DNA from: an uncultured Methanomassiliicoccales archaeon
Lineage (GTDB): Archaea; Thermoplasmatota; Thermoplasmata; Methanomassiliicoccales; Methanomethylophilaceae
Reading direction: 5' to 3'
Assembly (NCBI GenBank): GCA_959597175.1
Contig: CAUFXM010000010.1
Location: 1-64,000 of the forward strand
Length of the DNA: 64,000 nt
Numbering within the stretch: the first letter of the stretch is position 1; the number at the start of each line of letters is the position of its first letter. The notes under the pieces were generated by a model. It saw only the letters and a program-made list of their open reading frames with translations, had not been told where the DNA came from and ran no database searches. Below are positions 18,117-25,896 of this stretch, piece by piece. The position numbers and the translations under genes were made by a program.

Positions 18117-18698
18117 GGTCGAAGGTCTGCATGACGAGGGGGATCATGTCCGAAAACGTGGTCAGTCTTTACGAGGCACTTGGGGCGGATCTCCCCGGGA
18201 AGGTCGCCGTCAAGGTTCACTCCGGGGAGAAGGAGAATCCATGTTTCCTTCGCCCGGACTTCTGTAGGCCATGATCGGGCGCGTCAGGGGGGGGGGGCCG
18301 TGGTCGAGTGCAACACCGCCTACGACGACAGGTTTGGCGGGGTCTGCGACACCACGGAATCCCCATGGAGCCCCTGGGAGAACACGGGCGGATCGAGTTC
18401 GACGTGGACATCATGGGCTCCGAAGGTCCGGGCCTGGGTGGGAGATGTCCGACGGAAAGGTGCTGAAAACCAACCTGGTCTGAAGGCACATCGCCGACTA
18501 CGGCTCCATGCCGGTGCTGGCCCATTTCAAGGGGCGTTCGAACGGCGGATACGGGGGTGCGCTCAAGCAGCTCTCCATCGGATGCGCGTCATCCGCAGGG
18601 AAGGCGCTGATCCACCACGGTGGGAAATCGGAGGACATGACGGGGGGGGTCCTCTGGAAAATGCTGGAATCGTTCCGAGGGGTCTTCCAAGGTATCGA
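18113..18698 (+). pseudogene. DUF362-family protein, frameshifted and truncated
   Basis: Translating in all plus frames gives consecutive pieces of one DUF362 (4Fe-4S-associated) protein: first LPGKVAVKVHSGEKENPCFLRPDF (frame of 18113), then VVECNTAYDDRFGGVCDTTE, FDVDIMGSEGP, and finally MPVLAHFKGRSNGGYGGALKQLSIGCASS in another frame. At least three frame changes and a stop at 18272 break it, and the usual C-terminal third is missing; the remains run into the opposite-strand gene ending at 18699. An uninterrupted run of 11 G (18287-18297) and another G run near 18641 lie in the damaged part. It was the fourth gene of the redox operon. Confidence 0.8.
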
Positions 18699-19004
18699 TC
18701 AGAGCAGCTTCCTGAGCCCCTCGACTCTCGACGCCAGTGAATCGATGTAGTCTGAGATCTCGTCCATGAACCCGTTGTACTTGTCGGTGACGGTGGCCCC
18801 CTCCTGTGTGGCAAGGATGATGCCCTGCTGCTCCAGCAGCTTGAGCGAGTACCTAACACGGTGCTTGGGGATGCCGGTGAGCTCGGACAGTCTGATCAGA
18901 CCGATGGGCTGGTTGTCCCGAACGGTTTTGAGGACCGAGATGTGCCTCTCCAGCAGTTCCAGGTCCTCGCTTATGGACCCCACGGGGTCTTTGTCACCGC
19001 TCAT
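18699..19004 (-). CDS. Small winged-helix transcriptional regulator
   Basis: A 101-residue predicted DNA-binding protein. The central helix-turn-helix is GLIRLSELTGIPKHRVRYSLKLLEQQGIILATQEGATVT (about residues 34-72), followed by a helical tail (YNGFMDEISDYIDSLASRVEGLRKLL) that probably dimerises. This architecture is common in archaeal COG3432-like regulators. It ends over the ruined 3' end of the DUF362 gene, and its targets are not evident. Confidence 0.75.
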   Translation of the reverse strand: MSGDKDPVGSISEDLELLERHISVLKTVRDNQPIGLIRLSELTGIPKHRVRYSLKLLEQQGIILATQEGATVTDKYNGFMDEISDYIDSLASRVEGLRKLL

Positions 19005-19078
19005 CGGGAATCATGCCTCCGGGAAGAAAATCTCCGATGATACTATCGGAAATGGAAAGGGATTTGGGGAGAATCGGC

Positions 19079-19246
19079 TCAGCGGCCGTACCACTTCTGC
19101 TTGCCCCACTTGTTGTAGTTGGCCCACCACCCCTGGATGACGGAGCCGCAGCAGTCGAGAGCCTTCTGCTCTGCGTCAGGACCCTTGTAGACCCTGTAGC
19201 AGTTCAGGCACTGCCACCTAAGTTCGGGCTGTTTCTCTGCTTTCAT
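19079..19246 (-). CDS. Small zinc-ribbon-like protein
   Basis: A 55-residue protein (MKAEKQPELRWQC...) with cysteine pairs CLNCYRV and DCCG, then a Trp-rich basic tail (GWWANYNKWGKQKWYGR). The start at 19246 is chosen because a GGTTTAAAATG TATA-like box lies about 25 bases upstream, implying a leaderless transcript; ATG at 19270 is within that box. It is probably a small zinc-binding protein of unknown role. Confidence 0.6.
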   Translation of the reverse strand: MKAEKQPELRWQCLNCYRVYKGPDAEQKALDCCGSVIQGWWANYNKWGKQKWYGR

Positions 19247-19340
19247 TGTGCGGGAATTAAGGACAGTCATTTTAAACCTTTCTGGCTGCCGCCTTTTACC
19301 GCCGACTCATTATATACTTACGAATGCATGAAGTCTGAAC

Positions 19341-19841
19341 ATGAACAGAATCAAGGTCATCAACGAGCCGTCGGAGCTTGTGCCGATGCTCAGGTCCGTT
19401 GATACACCCGTCAAAAGAGATGTCTTGAAGGAGGTGACCTTGGAATGGAGAACGGCGGACGAGATCGAGCAGAAATTCGGTCCCGAGGGAAGGGACGCTA
19501 TCATCTTCTTCGAGAAGATGAAACTGGTCGAGACACGCTGGCTGTCCAAGGACGGAGGGTACCCCGAGAAGTCGTACCATACATACTACACCTCGTTCAG
19601 CATCAACGCCCAGTGGCCGGTGTACGAGATAAGCGATGTCCTCACCGCCGCCATGATGAGCGACGGGGAGTACGCGGAGATAGAGAACAAGATCCTGGAG
19701 CAGGTGGGGAAGGACGGCAGGTTCTCTGGCGATGTGGCCGAGGCCCTCGGGCTGTCGTCCACCATGCTCAAGAGCCTGGTGCGCCGGTCCGTGAAGATGG
19801 ACTACCGCGGGCACAGGATCGAGCTGATCCACGAAGAGTAA
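19341..19841 (+). CDS. ArsR-like winged-helix protein, conserved upstream of aTrm56
   Basis: A 166-residue protein with two helix-turn-helix-like stretches: VLKEVTLEWRTADEIEQKFGPEGRDAIIFFEKMKLVETRW and the C-terminal GRFSGDVAEALGLSSTMLKSLVRRSVKMDYRGHRIEL. The centre (SYHTYYTSFSINAQWPVYEISDVLTAA) is typical of archaeal ArsR-type regulators of the COG1777 kind. A TATA-like box (ATTATATACTTA) at about 19309-19320 precedes it. It lies four bases before the tRNA methyltransferase gene, so the two are likely co-transcribed. A DNA-binding role is inferred. Confidence 0.75.
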   Translation: MNRIKVINEPSELVPMLRSVDTPVKRDVLKEVTLEWRTADEIEQKFGPEGRDAIIFFEKMKLVETRWLSKDGGYPEKSYHTYYTSFSINAQWPVYEISDVLTAAMMSDGEYAEIENKILEQVGKDGRFSGDVAEALGLSSTMLKSLVRRSVKMDYRGHRIELIHEE

Positions 19842-19845
19842 TCAG

Positions 19846-20364
19846 ATGGCCGACATCTGGATAATGAGGATCGGCCACCGTCCCCAGCGCGACAAGAGGG
19901 TGACCACGCATGTGGCGCTCTCGTCCCGCGCACTGGGGGCCAGGGGCATCTACGTGGACACCGAGGACCCGGTGCTGGAGGAGAACATCCGCAGCGTCGT
20001 CCAGAGGTTCGGAGGCGACTACACCATAAAGACGGGGGTCAGCTGGAAGGAGGCCGTCAGGGACTTCCAGGGAAAGGTGGTCCATCTGACGATGTACGGG
20101 CAGAGGGTGGACGAGGCGCTGCCCAAGATCCCCCGCGACGAGGACATCATGATCGTCGTGGGCGCCGAGAAGGTCCCTGCGGAGGTGTACCAACGTGCGG
20201 ACTTCAATGTGTCCGTGGGCAACCAGCCGCATTCCGAGATCGCCGCTCTAGCGATATTCCTGGACAGGTTCACCGGGGGCCAGGCCCTCTACTCCGACCG
20301 CGGAGGGGAGCTTGAGGTCGTGCCCAACGAGAGGGGGAAGACCGTTGTCGAGCATCCCAGATGA
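19846..20364 (+). CDS. tRNA (cytidine(56)-2'-O)-methyltransferase, aTrm56
   Basis: A 172-residue SPOUT-class enzyme that 2'-O-methylates C56 in the T-loop of archaeal tRNAs. Recognisable family text includes the start WIMRIGHRPQRDKRVTTHVAL, VHLTMYGQRVDEALPKI, the knot region IMIVVGAEKVPAEVYQRADFNVSVGNQPHSEIAALAIFLDR, and a short C-terminal tail. The length is normal for the family. It overlaps the HD-domain gene by about 20 bases if that gene begins at its TTG, and follows the ArsR-like gene. Confidence 0.93.
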   Translation: MADIWIMRIGHRPQRDKRVTTHVALSSRALGARGIYVDTEDPVLEENIRSVVQRFGGDYTIKTGVSWKEAVRDFQGKVVHLTMYGQRVDEALPKIPRDEDIMIVVGAEKVPAEVYQRADFNVSVGNQPHSEIAALAIFLDRFTGGQALYSDRGGELEVVPNERGKTVVEHPR

Positions 20365-20941
20365 GGACCGTTGCGTCCAGATGCTGATGGACGCCGGGTG
20401 CAAGCGCAGGGTGATCATACACTGCTGCACCGTGGAGGCCGTGGCGGTGGAGATGGCGTCCAAGATCGAGTTCGCGGACGGTGCGCTGGTGCGCGCAGGT
20501 GCGCTCCTCCACGACATAGGCAGGTCCGTGGATCATTCGATAATGCACGCGTACATAGGCTCCCAGATCGTGGATGCAGAGGGGCTGCCCCGGTCGGTCG
20601 TGGACATCGTGCGCAAGCACACGGGGGCGGGTCTCGACGAGGAGGACGTCGCCGAGATGAACCTGCCTCCCGCGGACTACATGCCGCGGACCATCGAGGA
20701 GAAGATCGTCGCCCATGCGGATAACATGGTGAGCGACAACAAGGTGGTGCCCCACACGCATTCCGTGGAGAAGCTCAGGAACAAGGGTGCGGACAGGGGT
20801 GCGGACCGCATAGAGGCTCTGCACAGGGAGCTGTCGGGGCTCTACGGTGAGGACCTCGACGTGATACCCGACCGCATCGGTCAGTATCCGGACCTCCCCC
20901 TCGCGAGGCGCTTCGACCTCCTCCGAGGTAATGGCTCTTAA
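20345..20941 (+). CDS. HD domain phosphohydrolase (TIGR00295-like)
   Basis: About 198 residues with an HD metal-binding core: VIIHCCTVEAVAVEMA, then LLHDIGRSVDHSIMHAYIGSQI with the His-Asp pair, and IVAHADNMVSD with the late Asp. The start is TTG at 20345, because it gives SSIPDEDRCVQMLMDAGC, which matches the family's N-terminus (IP-x-E-x..LL-x-AGC), and a GAGGGGGAAG purine run lies just upstream; the first internal ATG is 20390. It should hydrolyse a phosphoester of unknown identity. It ends 64 bases before the thioredoxin gene. Confidence 0.8.
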   Translation: MSSIPDEDRCVQMLMDAGCKRRVIIHCCTVEAVAVEMASKIEFADGALVRAGALLHDIGRSVDHSIMHAYIGSQIVDAEGLPRSVVDIVRKHTGAGLDEEDVAEMNLPPADYMPRTIEEKIVAHADNMVSDNKVVPHTHSVEKLRNKGADRGADRIEALHRELSGLYGEDLDVIPDRIGQYPDLPLARRFDLLRGNGS

Positions 20942-21005
20942 CCGCCCGTCCTCCGACGGGCCACTTTATAAACACACTCCAGGATACGGTAGCCAGTGAT
21001 TCCAA

Positions 21006-21317
21006 ATGGTAACCGAGCTCAACGAGTCCAACTTCGACTCCTTCGTGGAGTCAAACCACATCGCGATCATCGACTGCTGGGCGCCCTGGTGCGGGCCCTG
21101 CAGGCGCATGGGACCCATAATCGAGGAGGTCGCCGCCGAGCTCGAGGGCAAGGCCGGCGTTGCGAAGCTCAACACCGACGAGAACCAGGCCATCGCCATC
21201 AGGTTCAACATCAACGCCATCCCCACGCTCCTCGTGTTCAGGGACCGTGTCCTCGTCGACGCGCTGGTGGGTCTCAGGCCCAAGGACGACATCCTCAGCT
21301 ACGTGAGCGGTCTCTGA
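21006..21317 (+). CDS. Thioredoxin
   Basis: A 103-residue canonical thioredoxin with the active site WAPWCGPCRRM (Cys 32 and 35 region), the cis-proline loop INAIPTLLVF and a C-terminal DDILSYVSGL helix. It carries reducing power from the reductase encoded just after it: the two genes share one base (TGATG, 21315-21319). A TATA-like box (ACTTTATAAA) at about 20963-20972 suggests its own promoter, about 35 bases upstream. Confidence 0.95.
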   Translation: MVTELNESNFDSFVESNHIAIIDCWAPWCGPCRRMGPIIEEVAAELEGKAGVAKLNTDENQAIAIRFNINAIPTLLVFRDRVLVDALVGLRPKDDILSYVSGL

Positions 21318-22201
21318 TGGAGACGGATGTCCTCATCATCGGCTCGGGGCCGGCAGGCATACAGGCGGCCATCCACGCGTCACGCAAAGGCGCCGGTGTC
21401 CTGGTGGCGGGGAGGCTGTCGGCCAGCGCCGCGTCCGGAACCGAGATGGACAACTACTTCGGGACCGGCAAAGTCTCCGGAGACGAGCTCCTGGAACGCG
21501 GGGTCGCACAGGCCAAGTCGACCGGTGCCGTCTTCGCGGGCGAGAACGTGATATCCGTCGAGGTGTCCGAAGGCCGTTTCGGGTTCATCCTGGAGGGCGG
21601 AGAGAACGTCGTCGCGAAGGCCGTGGTCATAGCGACCGGCATATCCCGGCGCAGGCTGGGCATCCCGGGGGAGAAGGAGCTCTTCGGCAAGGGCGTGAGC
21701 TACTGCGCGGTGTGCGACTGCAACTTCTACCGCGGCAGGAGGGCGGTGGTTGTGGGGAACGACTCCGAGGCCGCCGTATCGGCGGAGCTGATGACCCACT
21801 ACGCGTCCGAGACGTCGTGGGTGGTATGGGACCTCCAGGCAAGCCGCGTCCTGGCCGACAGGGCGGTCGATGCGGGTGCGAACATCCGCGGATCCAGGCC
21901 AAAGGCGATCCTCGGAGAGGGGAAGGTCGAGGCACTGGAGCTCGAGGACGGGACCGTCATCCCGGCCGACGGGGTCTTCATCGAGCTGGGGGCGAAATCC
22001 GCCGCCGACATAGCGATGGATCTGGGCGTCATGCCTGAGGTGGACGACACCATACGCGTCGATCAGGGTTGCGCCACGTCCGTTCCGGGGGTGTACGCCT
22101 GCGGGGACGTCACCGGCAGGCCCTGGCAGGTCGCCAAGGCCGTTGGCCAGGGCTGCGTAGCGGGGAGCAACGCCGCCGCTTTCGCGAGGGAGGAGAGATG
22201 A
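21317..22201 (+). CDS. Thioredoxin reductase (FAD/pyridine-nucleotide disulfide oxidoreductase family)
   Basis: A 294-residue two-dinucleotide-domain flavoprotein. It has the FAD motif VLIIGSGPAGIQAAIHA, the redox pair SYCAVCDCNFY (CxxC) and the C-terminal TSVPGVYACGDVTGRPWQVAKAVGQG. The second nucleotide-binding motif reads VVVGNDSEAAVSAEL where NADPH-dependent enzymes usually have GGGDSAxEEA, so the electron donor may not be NADPH; F420-dependent thioredoxin reductases are known in methanogens. The start shares a base with the thioredoxin stop and its own stop overlaps the next gene (ATGA), so the three are one transcription unit. Confidence 0.9.
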   Translation: METDVLIIGSGPAGIQAAIHASRKGAGVLVAGRLSASAASGTEMDNYFGTGKVSGDELLERGVAQAKSTGAVFAGENVISVEVSEGRFGFILEGGENVVAKAVVIATGISRRRLGIPGEKELFGKGVSYCAVCDCNFYRGRRAVVVGNDSEAAVSAELMTHYASETSWVVWDLQASRVLADRAVDAGANIRGSRPKAILGEGKVEALELEDGTVIPADGVFIELGAKSAADIAMDLGVMPEVDDTIRVDQGCATSVPGVYACGDVTGRPWQVAKAVGQGCVAGSNAAAFAREER

Positions 22202-22710
22202 CAGTATCCGATCTGATAGCGGGGATGCTCAGGGAGGACGGCGGGTTCCAGAAGGCCTTCCGCAGCATCCTCGACGACGAGTTGAACATGTCCCTGAACG
22301 AGTTCTGCCAGCTGTCGGGGATATCGCAGAGCACGATGTACAAGATCCTGGAGGACAAGCGCGAACCCAATCTGCGGACGGTCCGCCAGGTCATCAAGTC
22401 GCTGAAGATCCTGATGGAGCCGGAGGACTCCCATTTCATAGCCGTGATAGCGTTCAGCGCGGTCCTGGAGAACCTGCCGAAGTCCATCGACATGGACGGC
22501 CTGACGGTCAGTGTAAGGGAGTACCCGGTGTCGACGGTGGAGGACGCCATCATAGCGGCCGTGCGCGCGGAGCGCGACGGGGCCCTGGGAGTGGTCTGCG
22601 CACCCATCGTCGCGCCGACGGTGGAGAAGATCCTCACCATACCGGTGTCGCGCGTCATACCCACAACCAGCGTGCTGGTCGCCGTGGACAGGCTCAAGGA
22701 CCTGGTATGA
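22198..22710 (+). CDS. XRE-type helix-turn-helix regulator (archaeal COG1709-like)
   Basis: A 170-residue protein with an N-terminal HTH (MSLNEFCQLSGISQSTMYKILEDKREPNLRTVRQVIKSLKIL, about residues 30-72), then a domain containing FIAVIAFSAVLENLP and VCAPIVAPTVEKILTIPVSRVIPT, typical of archaeal regulators with a small C-terminal sensor domain. The ATG overlaps the reductase stop by four bases, so it probably responds to redox state or a linked metabolite. That link rests on position only. Confidence 0.8.
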   Translation: MTVSDLIAGMLREDGGFQKAFRSILDDELNMSLNEFCQLSGISQSTMYKILEDKREPNLRTVRQVIKSLKILMEPEDSHFIAVIAFSAVLENLPKSIDMDGLTVSVREYPVSTVEDAIIAAVRAERDGALGVVCAPIVAPTVEKILTIPVSRVIPTTSVLVAVDRLKDLV

Positions 22711-22820
22711 AGTGGGCTCCAAGTGTAAAGCACGGACGCTATCAAATTAATATATCAGCTTAACTTTAGCCAATCGAGGCGGTTTGACTGTTCGAACTAC
22801 AGGTCGTTAGCAACACCCCC

Positions 22821-23237
22821 ATGACCGGGGTGGACGATGTCAACGTCGTGGCGGAGACCCTTCTGGTGCAGATAGGGTACCTGCCGAAGGGCTACGACCC
22901 GAAGACGGGCGCGATAACCGTCAGGGACAGCGTCCCGTACCGTCTTTTCATGGACCATCTGATGGCGTACCCCTCCAAGGCGTGGACCGTGGAGGAGCTC
23001 GCCGCTCTCCTCGGGACGACCAAGCCCACGATATACAGGCACATCAACAAGCTCAAGTCCATGGACCTGCTGGAGGCCATGGATGTGGAGTACGACGGTC
23101 AGATGCGCAAAGGGTACCGCATCAGGTTCGGGGATCTGGCCAAGGCGTGGAGCTTCACCGAGGCCAACGTGAACATGGCCATGGAGAACTACCGCAAGAC
23201 CATCGTGCACTTCCAGGAGCTCACCCAGAGGAGATGA
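22821..23237 (+). CDS. Winged-helix transcriptional regulator
   Basis: A 138-residue regulator. The HTH is WTVEELAALLGTTKPTIYRHINKLKSMDLLEAMDVEYDGQMRKGYRI (about residues 55-102), followed by a helical C-terminal segment. The first ATG is 22821, but the frame is open back to CTG 22788, giving LFELQVVSNTP ahead of MTG, which reads as natural protein, with a GAGGCGG ribosome-like site 5 bases before that CTG and a TATA-like box (TTAATATATC, 22747-22756) at leaderless distance. A non-ATG start at 22788 is therefore possible. It overlaps the next gene if that one starts at 23234. Confidence 0.8.
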   Translation: MTGVDDVNVVAETLLVQIGYLPKGYDPKTGAITVRDSVPYRLFMDHLMAYPSKAWTVEELAALLGTTKPTIYRHINKLKSMDLLEAMDVEYDGQMRKGYRIRFGDLAKAWSFTEANVNMAMENYRKTIVHFQELTQRR

Positions 23238-23242
23238 AGCAG

Positions 23243-23500
23243 ATGTCTAACGAGTTCGTGGTGGCGCAGGGCGCCAGGTTCAGGGTCCTTTGGAAGTGCT
23301 CCATGTCGGAGTGCAGGGAGTTCGAGGGTGTCTACAAGGGCATGTCCGCCGTCGGCTCGGACACGGCCCTGGTATTCGATGTGGACGGCGTCCTGAGGTT
23401 CCTCTCGGCCCAGGCCGTCGTCTGCATGGACCAGCTCGAGGCCGCCCCCGAGGCGCCCCAGGAGAGGAAGTCCGACGCCGGCAGCGTTTTCTATGGCTGA
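23243..23500 (+). CDS. Small conserved hypothetical protein between regulator and elp3
   Basis: An 85-residue protein (MSNEFVVAQGARFRVLWKCSMSECREFEGVYKGM...) that looks like a small beta-barrel, with repeated short strands and a Pro/Ala-rich C-terminus. ATG 23243 has GAGGAG nine bases upstream; ATG 23234 overlaps the previous stop (ATGA) but sits directly on that ribosome site. Its 3' end overlaps elp3 by eight bases. Family not recognised. Co-expression with Elp3 suggests an RNA- or translation-related role, as a guess. Confidence 0.65.
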   Translation: MSNEFVVAQGARFRVLWKCSMSECREFEGVYKGMSAVGSDTALVFDVDGVLRFLSAQAVVCMDQLEAAPEAPQERKSDAGSVFYG

Positions 23501-25037
23501 ACCGGACATAGCGGCCTTCTCCCGCGAGATCATCGACGCCGTCAAGAGCGGGAGGGTCACCGACCGCGATCAGCTCCAGAACCTCAAGCTGAAACTCTGC
23601 AAGGCGTACGGTTTCGGGGACGTCCCGCCCAACTCGGACATCCTGGCGAACGTCGAGCCCGGGGACAGGAGACTGCTCACGCCGTTCCTGGTCAAGAAGC
23701 CGACCCGTACGATCAGCGGCGTCGCCGTGGTGGCGGTCATGACGTCGCCGCACGACTGCCCCCATGGTCGCTGCTCCTTCTGTCCCGGAGGGGTCCAGAA
23801 CGATTCTCCGCAGTCCTACACCGGGAAGGAGCCGGCGGCGAGGAGGGCCGGACGGAACAGGTTCGATCCATGGATGCAGGTGACCGACAGGGTGACCCAG
23901 CTCGAGGAGATCGGCCACAAGACCGACAAGATTGATCTGATCATCATGGGCGGCACGTTCACCAGCCGCGATCCCGAGTACCAGGAGTGGTTCGTCCGCA
24001 GGTGCTTCGACGCGCTCAACGGCGTCGACTCCGGCACGCTGGAGGAGGCCCAAAGGCTCAACGAGTCATCAGAGCACAGGTGCGTCGGGCTCACGGTCGA
24101 GACCCGCCCGGACGTGTTCACGGTGGAGCAGATCGAGAGGGTGATGGGGTTCGGCGCCACGAGGGTCGAGCTGGGCGTGCAGATCCTGGACGACGACATC
24201 CTGAAGGGGGTGGAGAGGGGCCACGGCACCGAGGAGGTCCGCAGGTGCACCCGCGACTGCAAGGAGCACGGGCTCAAGGTCTGCTACCACATCATGCCGG
24301 GTCTGCCAGGCTCGTCCCCCGAGAACGACTACAGGTGCTTCAGGAAGGTGTTCGACGACCCCGACTACAGGCCGGACATGCTGAAGTTCTATCCGCTCCT
24401 GGTGGTCGAGGGCACGAAGGTGTACGACCAGTGGCGGGCGGGGGAGTACTCGCCCTACCTGGAGGACACCGCCACCGAGCTGCTGGCACGTATGAAGTCG
24501 ACCGTCCCGGAGTACGTCCGCATACAGCGCATACAGAGGGACATCCCGGTCACGGAGGTCTCCGCAGGCATACGCAAGAGCAACATCCGCCAGCTCGTGG
24601 CGGACTACATGCGCGACAACGGGATGGAGTGCAGGTGCATCCGCTGCAGGGAGGTCGGTCACAAGGGCGTCGTCCTGAGGGACCCGTCGAAGGTCGTTCT
24701 CAAGGACACGGTGTACGAGTCATGCGGCGGAACGGAGCACTTCATGGCCCTGGAGTACGAGGACGCCATCGTGGGGTATGTGAGGCTCAGGCTGGACTCC
24801 AACCCCGAGGCGACGATAAGGGAGCTCAAGGTCTTCGGCAAGGTCGCGTCCATAGGTGACGAGGGCGAGGACTGGCAGCACAGGGGCTTCGGCAGGGAGC
24901 TGGTTACCGAGGCCGAGAGGGTTGCCCGCGAGGCCGGCAGGACGAGGATAAGGGTGACCAGCGGGGTCGGCGTCAGGGGCTACTACAGGTCCCTGGGCTT
25001 CGACTACGACCTCCCGTACATGGCGAAGGACCTCTGA
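23493..25037 (+). CDS. elp3: tRNA uridine(34) acetyltransferase Elp3
   Basis: A 514-residue radical SAM-GNAT fusion that makes 5-carboxymethyluridine at the tRNA wobble position, the first step of cm5U/mcm5U modification. The SAM/4Fe-4S motif is SPHDCPHGRCSFCPGG (Cys 89, 94 and 97). The core continues with IIMGGTFTSR, LTVETRPDVF and YHIMPGLPGSSPE, then zinc-site cysteines around MECRCIRCREVG. The C-terminal acetyl-CoA domain ends RGFGRELVTEAERVAREAG and VRGYYRSLGFDYD. Length and order are those of archaeal Elp3, which acts without other Elongator subunits. Confidence 0.95.
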   Translation: MAEPDIAAFSREIIDAVKSGRVTDRDQLQNLKLKLCKAYGFGDVPPNSDILANVEPGDRRLLTPFLVKKPTRTISGVAVVAVMTSPHDCPHGRCSFCPGGVQNDSPQSYTGKEPAARRAGRNRFDPWMQVTDRVTQLEEIGHKTDKIDLIIMGGTFTSRDPEYQEWFVRRCFDALNGVDSGTLEEAQRLNESSEHRCVGLTVETRPDVFTVEQIERVMGFGATRVELGVQILDDDILKGVERGHGTEEVRRCTRDCKEHGLKVCYHIMPGLPGSSPENDYRCFRKVFDDPDYRPDMLKFYPLLVVEGTKVYDQWRAGEYSPYLEDTATELLARMKSTVPEYVRIQRIQRDIPVTEVSAGIRKSNIRQLVADYMRDNGMECRCIRCREVGHKGVVLRDPSKVVLKDTVYESCGGTEHFMALEYEDAIVGYVRLRLDSNPEATIRELKVFGKVASIGDEGEDWQHRGFGRELVTEAERVAREAGRTRIRVTSGVGVRGYYRSLGFDYDLPYMAKDL

Positions 25038-25078
25038 TCCGGACGCGGGTCCGGAGAACCCGTATATATGGGGATTCT

Positions 25079-25098
25079 GTTTAAGCGCTCACTTAAAC
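25079..25098. promoter_or_regulatory. Perfect inverted repeat, likely ArsR-type operator
   Basis: GTTTAAG, six-base spacer, CTTAAAC: perfectly complementary 7-bp arms lying between a TATA-like box (GTATATATGG, about 25061-25070) and the ATG at 25108, directly over the expected transcription start. This is the normal position and shape for an autoregulatory ArsR-family site. Confidence 0.7.
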
Positions 25099-25107
25099 AG
25101 TGACACC

Positions 25108-25896
25108 ATGGACGACATCACAGGCATCCTGAAGGCCCTATCGGATGAGACCAGGTTCTCGATCGTCGTGGTCCTGCTGAACCACGACATCTGCGCAGGT
25201 GCGGTCGCCAGGAGGCTCGGGGTGTCCGACGCAGCCGTGTCCCAGCACATGAAGGTGCTCCGCGACGCGGGTCTCGTCGAATCCGAGAGGCGCGGATACT
25301 TCACGCACTACCGTGTGAACGTGGGTCTCCTGCAGGAAACCGGGGCGTATCTGGCGGAGATGGCGGGCTGGGTCCGCAGCCCCTGCGATCCGGATCTCGA
25401 GGGATGCACCGAGGTCAGACGCGGAAGATGCCCGGCTGACAAGTGCAGCGGTGGCTGTCCGAGGCCGGTCGGCGACAGGTGCCCGGGATGCACCATGGGG
25501 CCATGCGATTCTGGAGATGCGAGAATGAAGGTAGCGGTGACATACGAGAACGGGGAGATCTTCCAGCACTTCGGCAGGACCGAGCATTTCAAGGTCTATG
25601 AGATCCAAGACGGGAGGGTCGTCTCATCGGAGGTCGTCGGCAACGAGGGCAGGGGCCACGGCGAACTTGTGGGCGTCCTCCGCCAGTTGGGGGTCTCCGT
25701 CCTGATCTGCGGAGGCCTGGGCATGGGTGCCAGGCAGGGCCTGGAGGCATCCGGCATCAGGGTCTGTTCCGGCAACACCGGAAGCGCGGATGCGGCCGCG
25801 GCGAAGTTCGCGGACGGGACCCTGGAGATGCATTCTGAGGCCACCTGTCATCATCACGACGGCGAGGAGCACCAGTGCACCTGCGGGAGGAACTGA
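25108..25896 (+). CDS. ArsR-type regulator fused to a NifX/NifB-like (Fe-Mo cofactor) domain through a Cys-rich linker
   Basis: A 262-residue fusion. Residues 1-90 are an ArsR winged helix (ILKALSDETRFSIVVVLLNHDICAGAVARRLGVSDAAVSQHMKVLRDAGLV). Residues about 92-138 carry eight cysteines (CDPDLEGC, CPADKC, GGC, RCPGC, GPC). From residue 140 there is a dinitrogenase iron-molybdenum cofactor domain (MKVAVTYENGEIFQHFGRTEHFKVYEI...LICGGLGMGARQGLEASGI) with a His/Cys tail (CHHHDGEEHQCTC). An internal ATG at 25525 follows a GGAGATGCGAGA purine run and could also yield the NifX part alone. It probably senses an FeS or metal state and represses its own promoter. No nitrogenase gene is in view. Confidence 0.85.
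   Translation: MDDITGILKALSDETRFSIVVVLLNHDICAGAVARRLGVSDAAVSQHMKVLRDAGLVESERRGYFTHYRVNVGLLQETGAYLAEMAGWVRSPCDPDLEGCTEVRRGRCPADKCSGGCPRPVGDRCPGCTMGPCDSGDARMKVAVTYENGEIFQHFGRTEHFKVYEIQDGRVVSSEVVGNEGRGHGELVGVLRQLGVSVLICGGLGMGARQGLEASGIRVCSGNTGSADAAAAKFADGTLEMHSEATCHHHDGEEHQCTCGRN

Noticed and set aside
25108..25896. Sequencing error joining an ArsR gene to a NifX gene
   Set aside because: A single clean frame crosses a composition-consistent linker with no homopolymer; a real fusion is more likely, although an internal start may exist.
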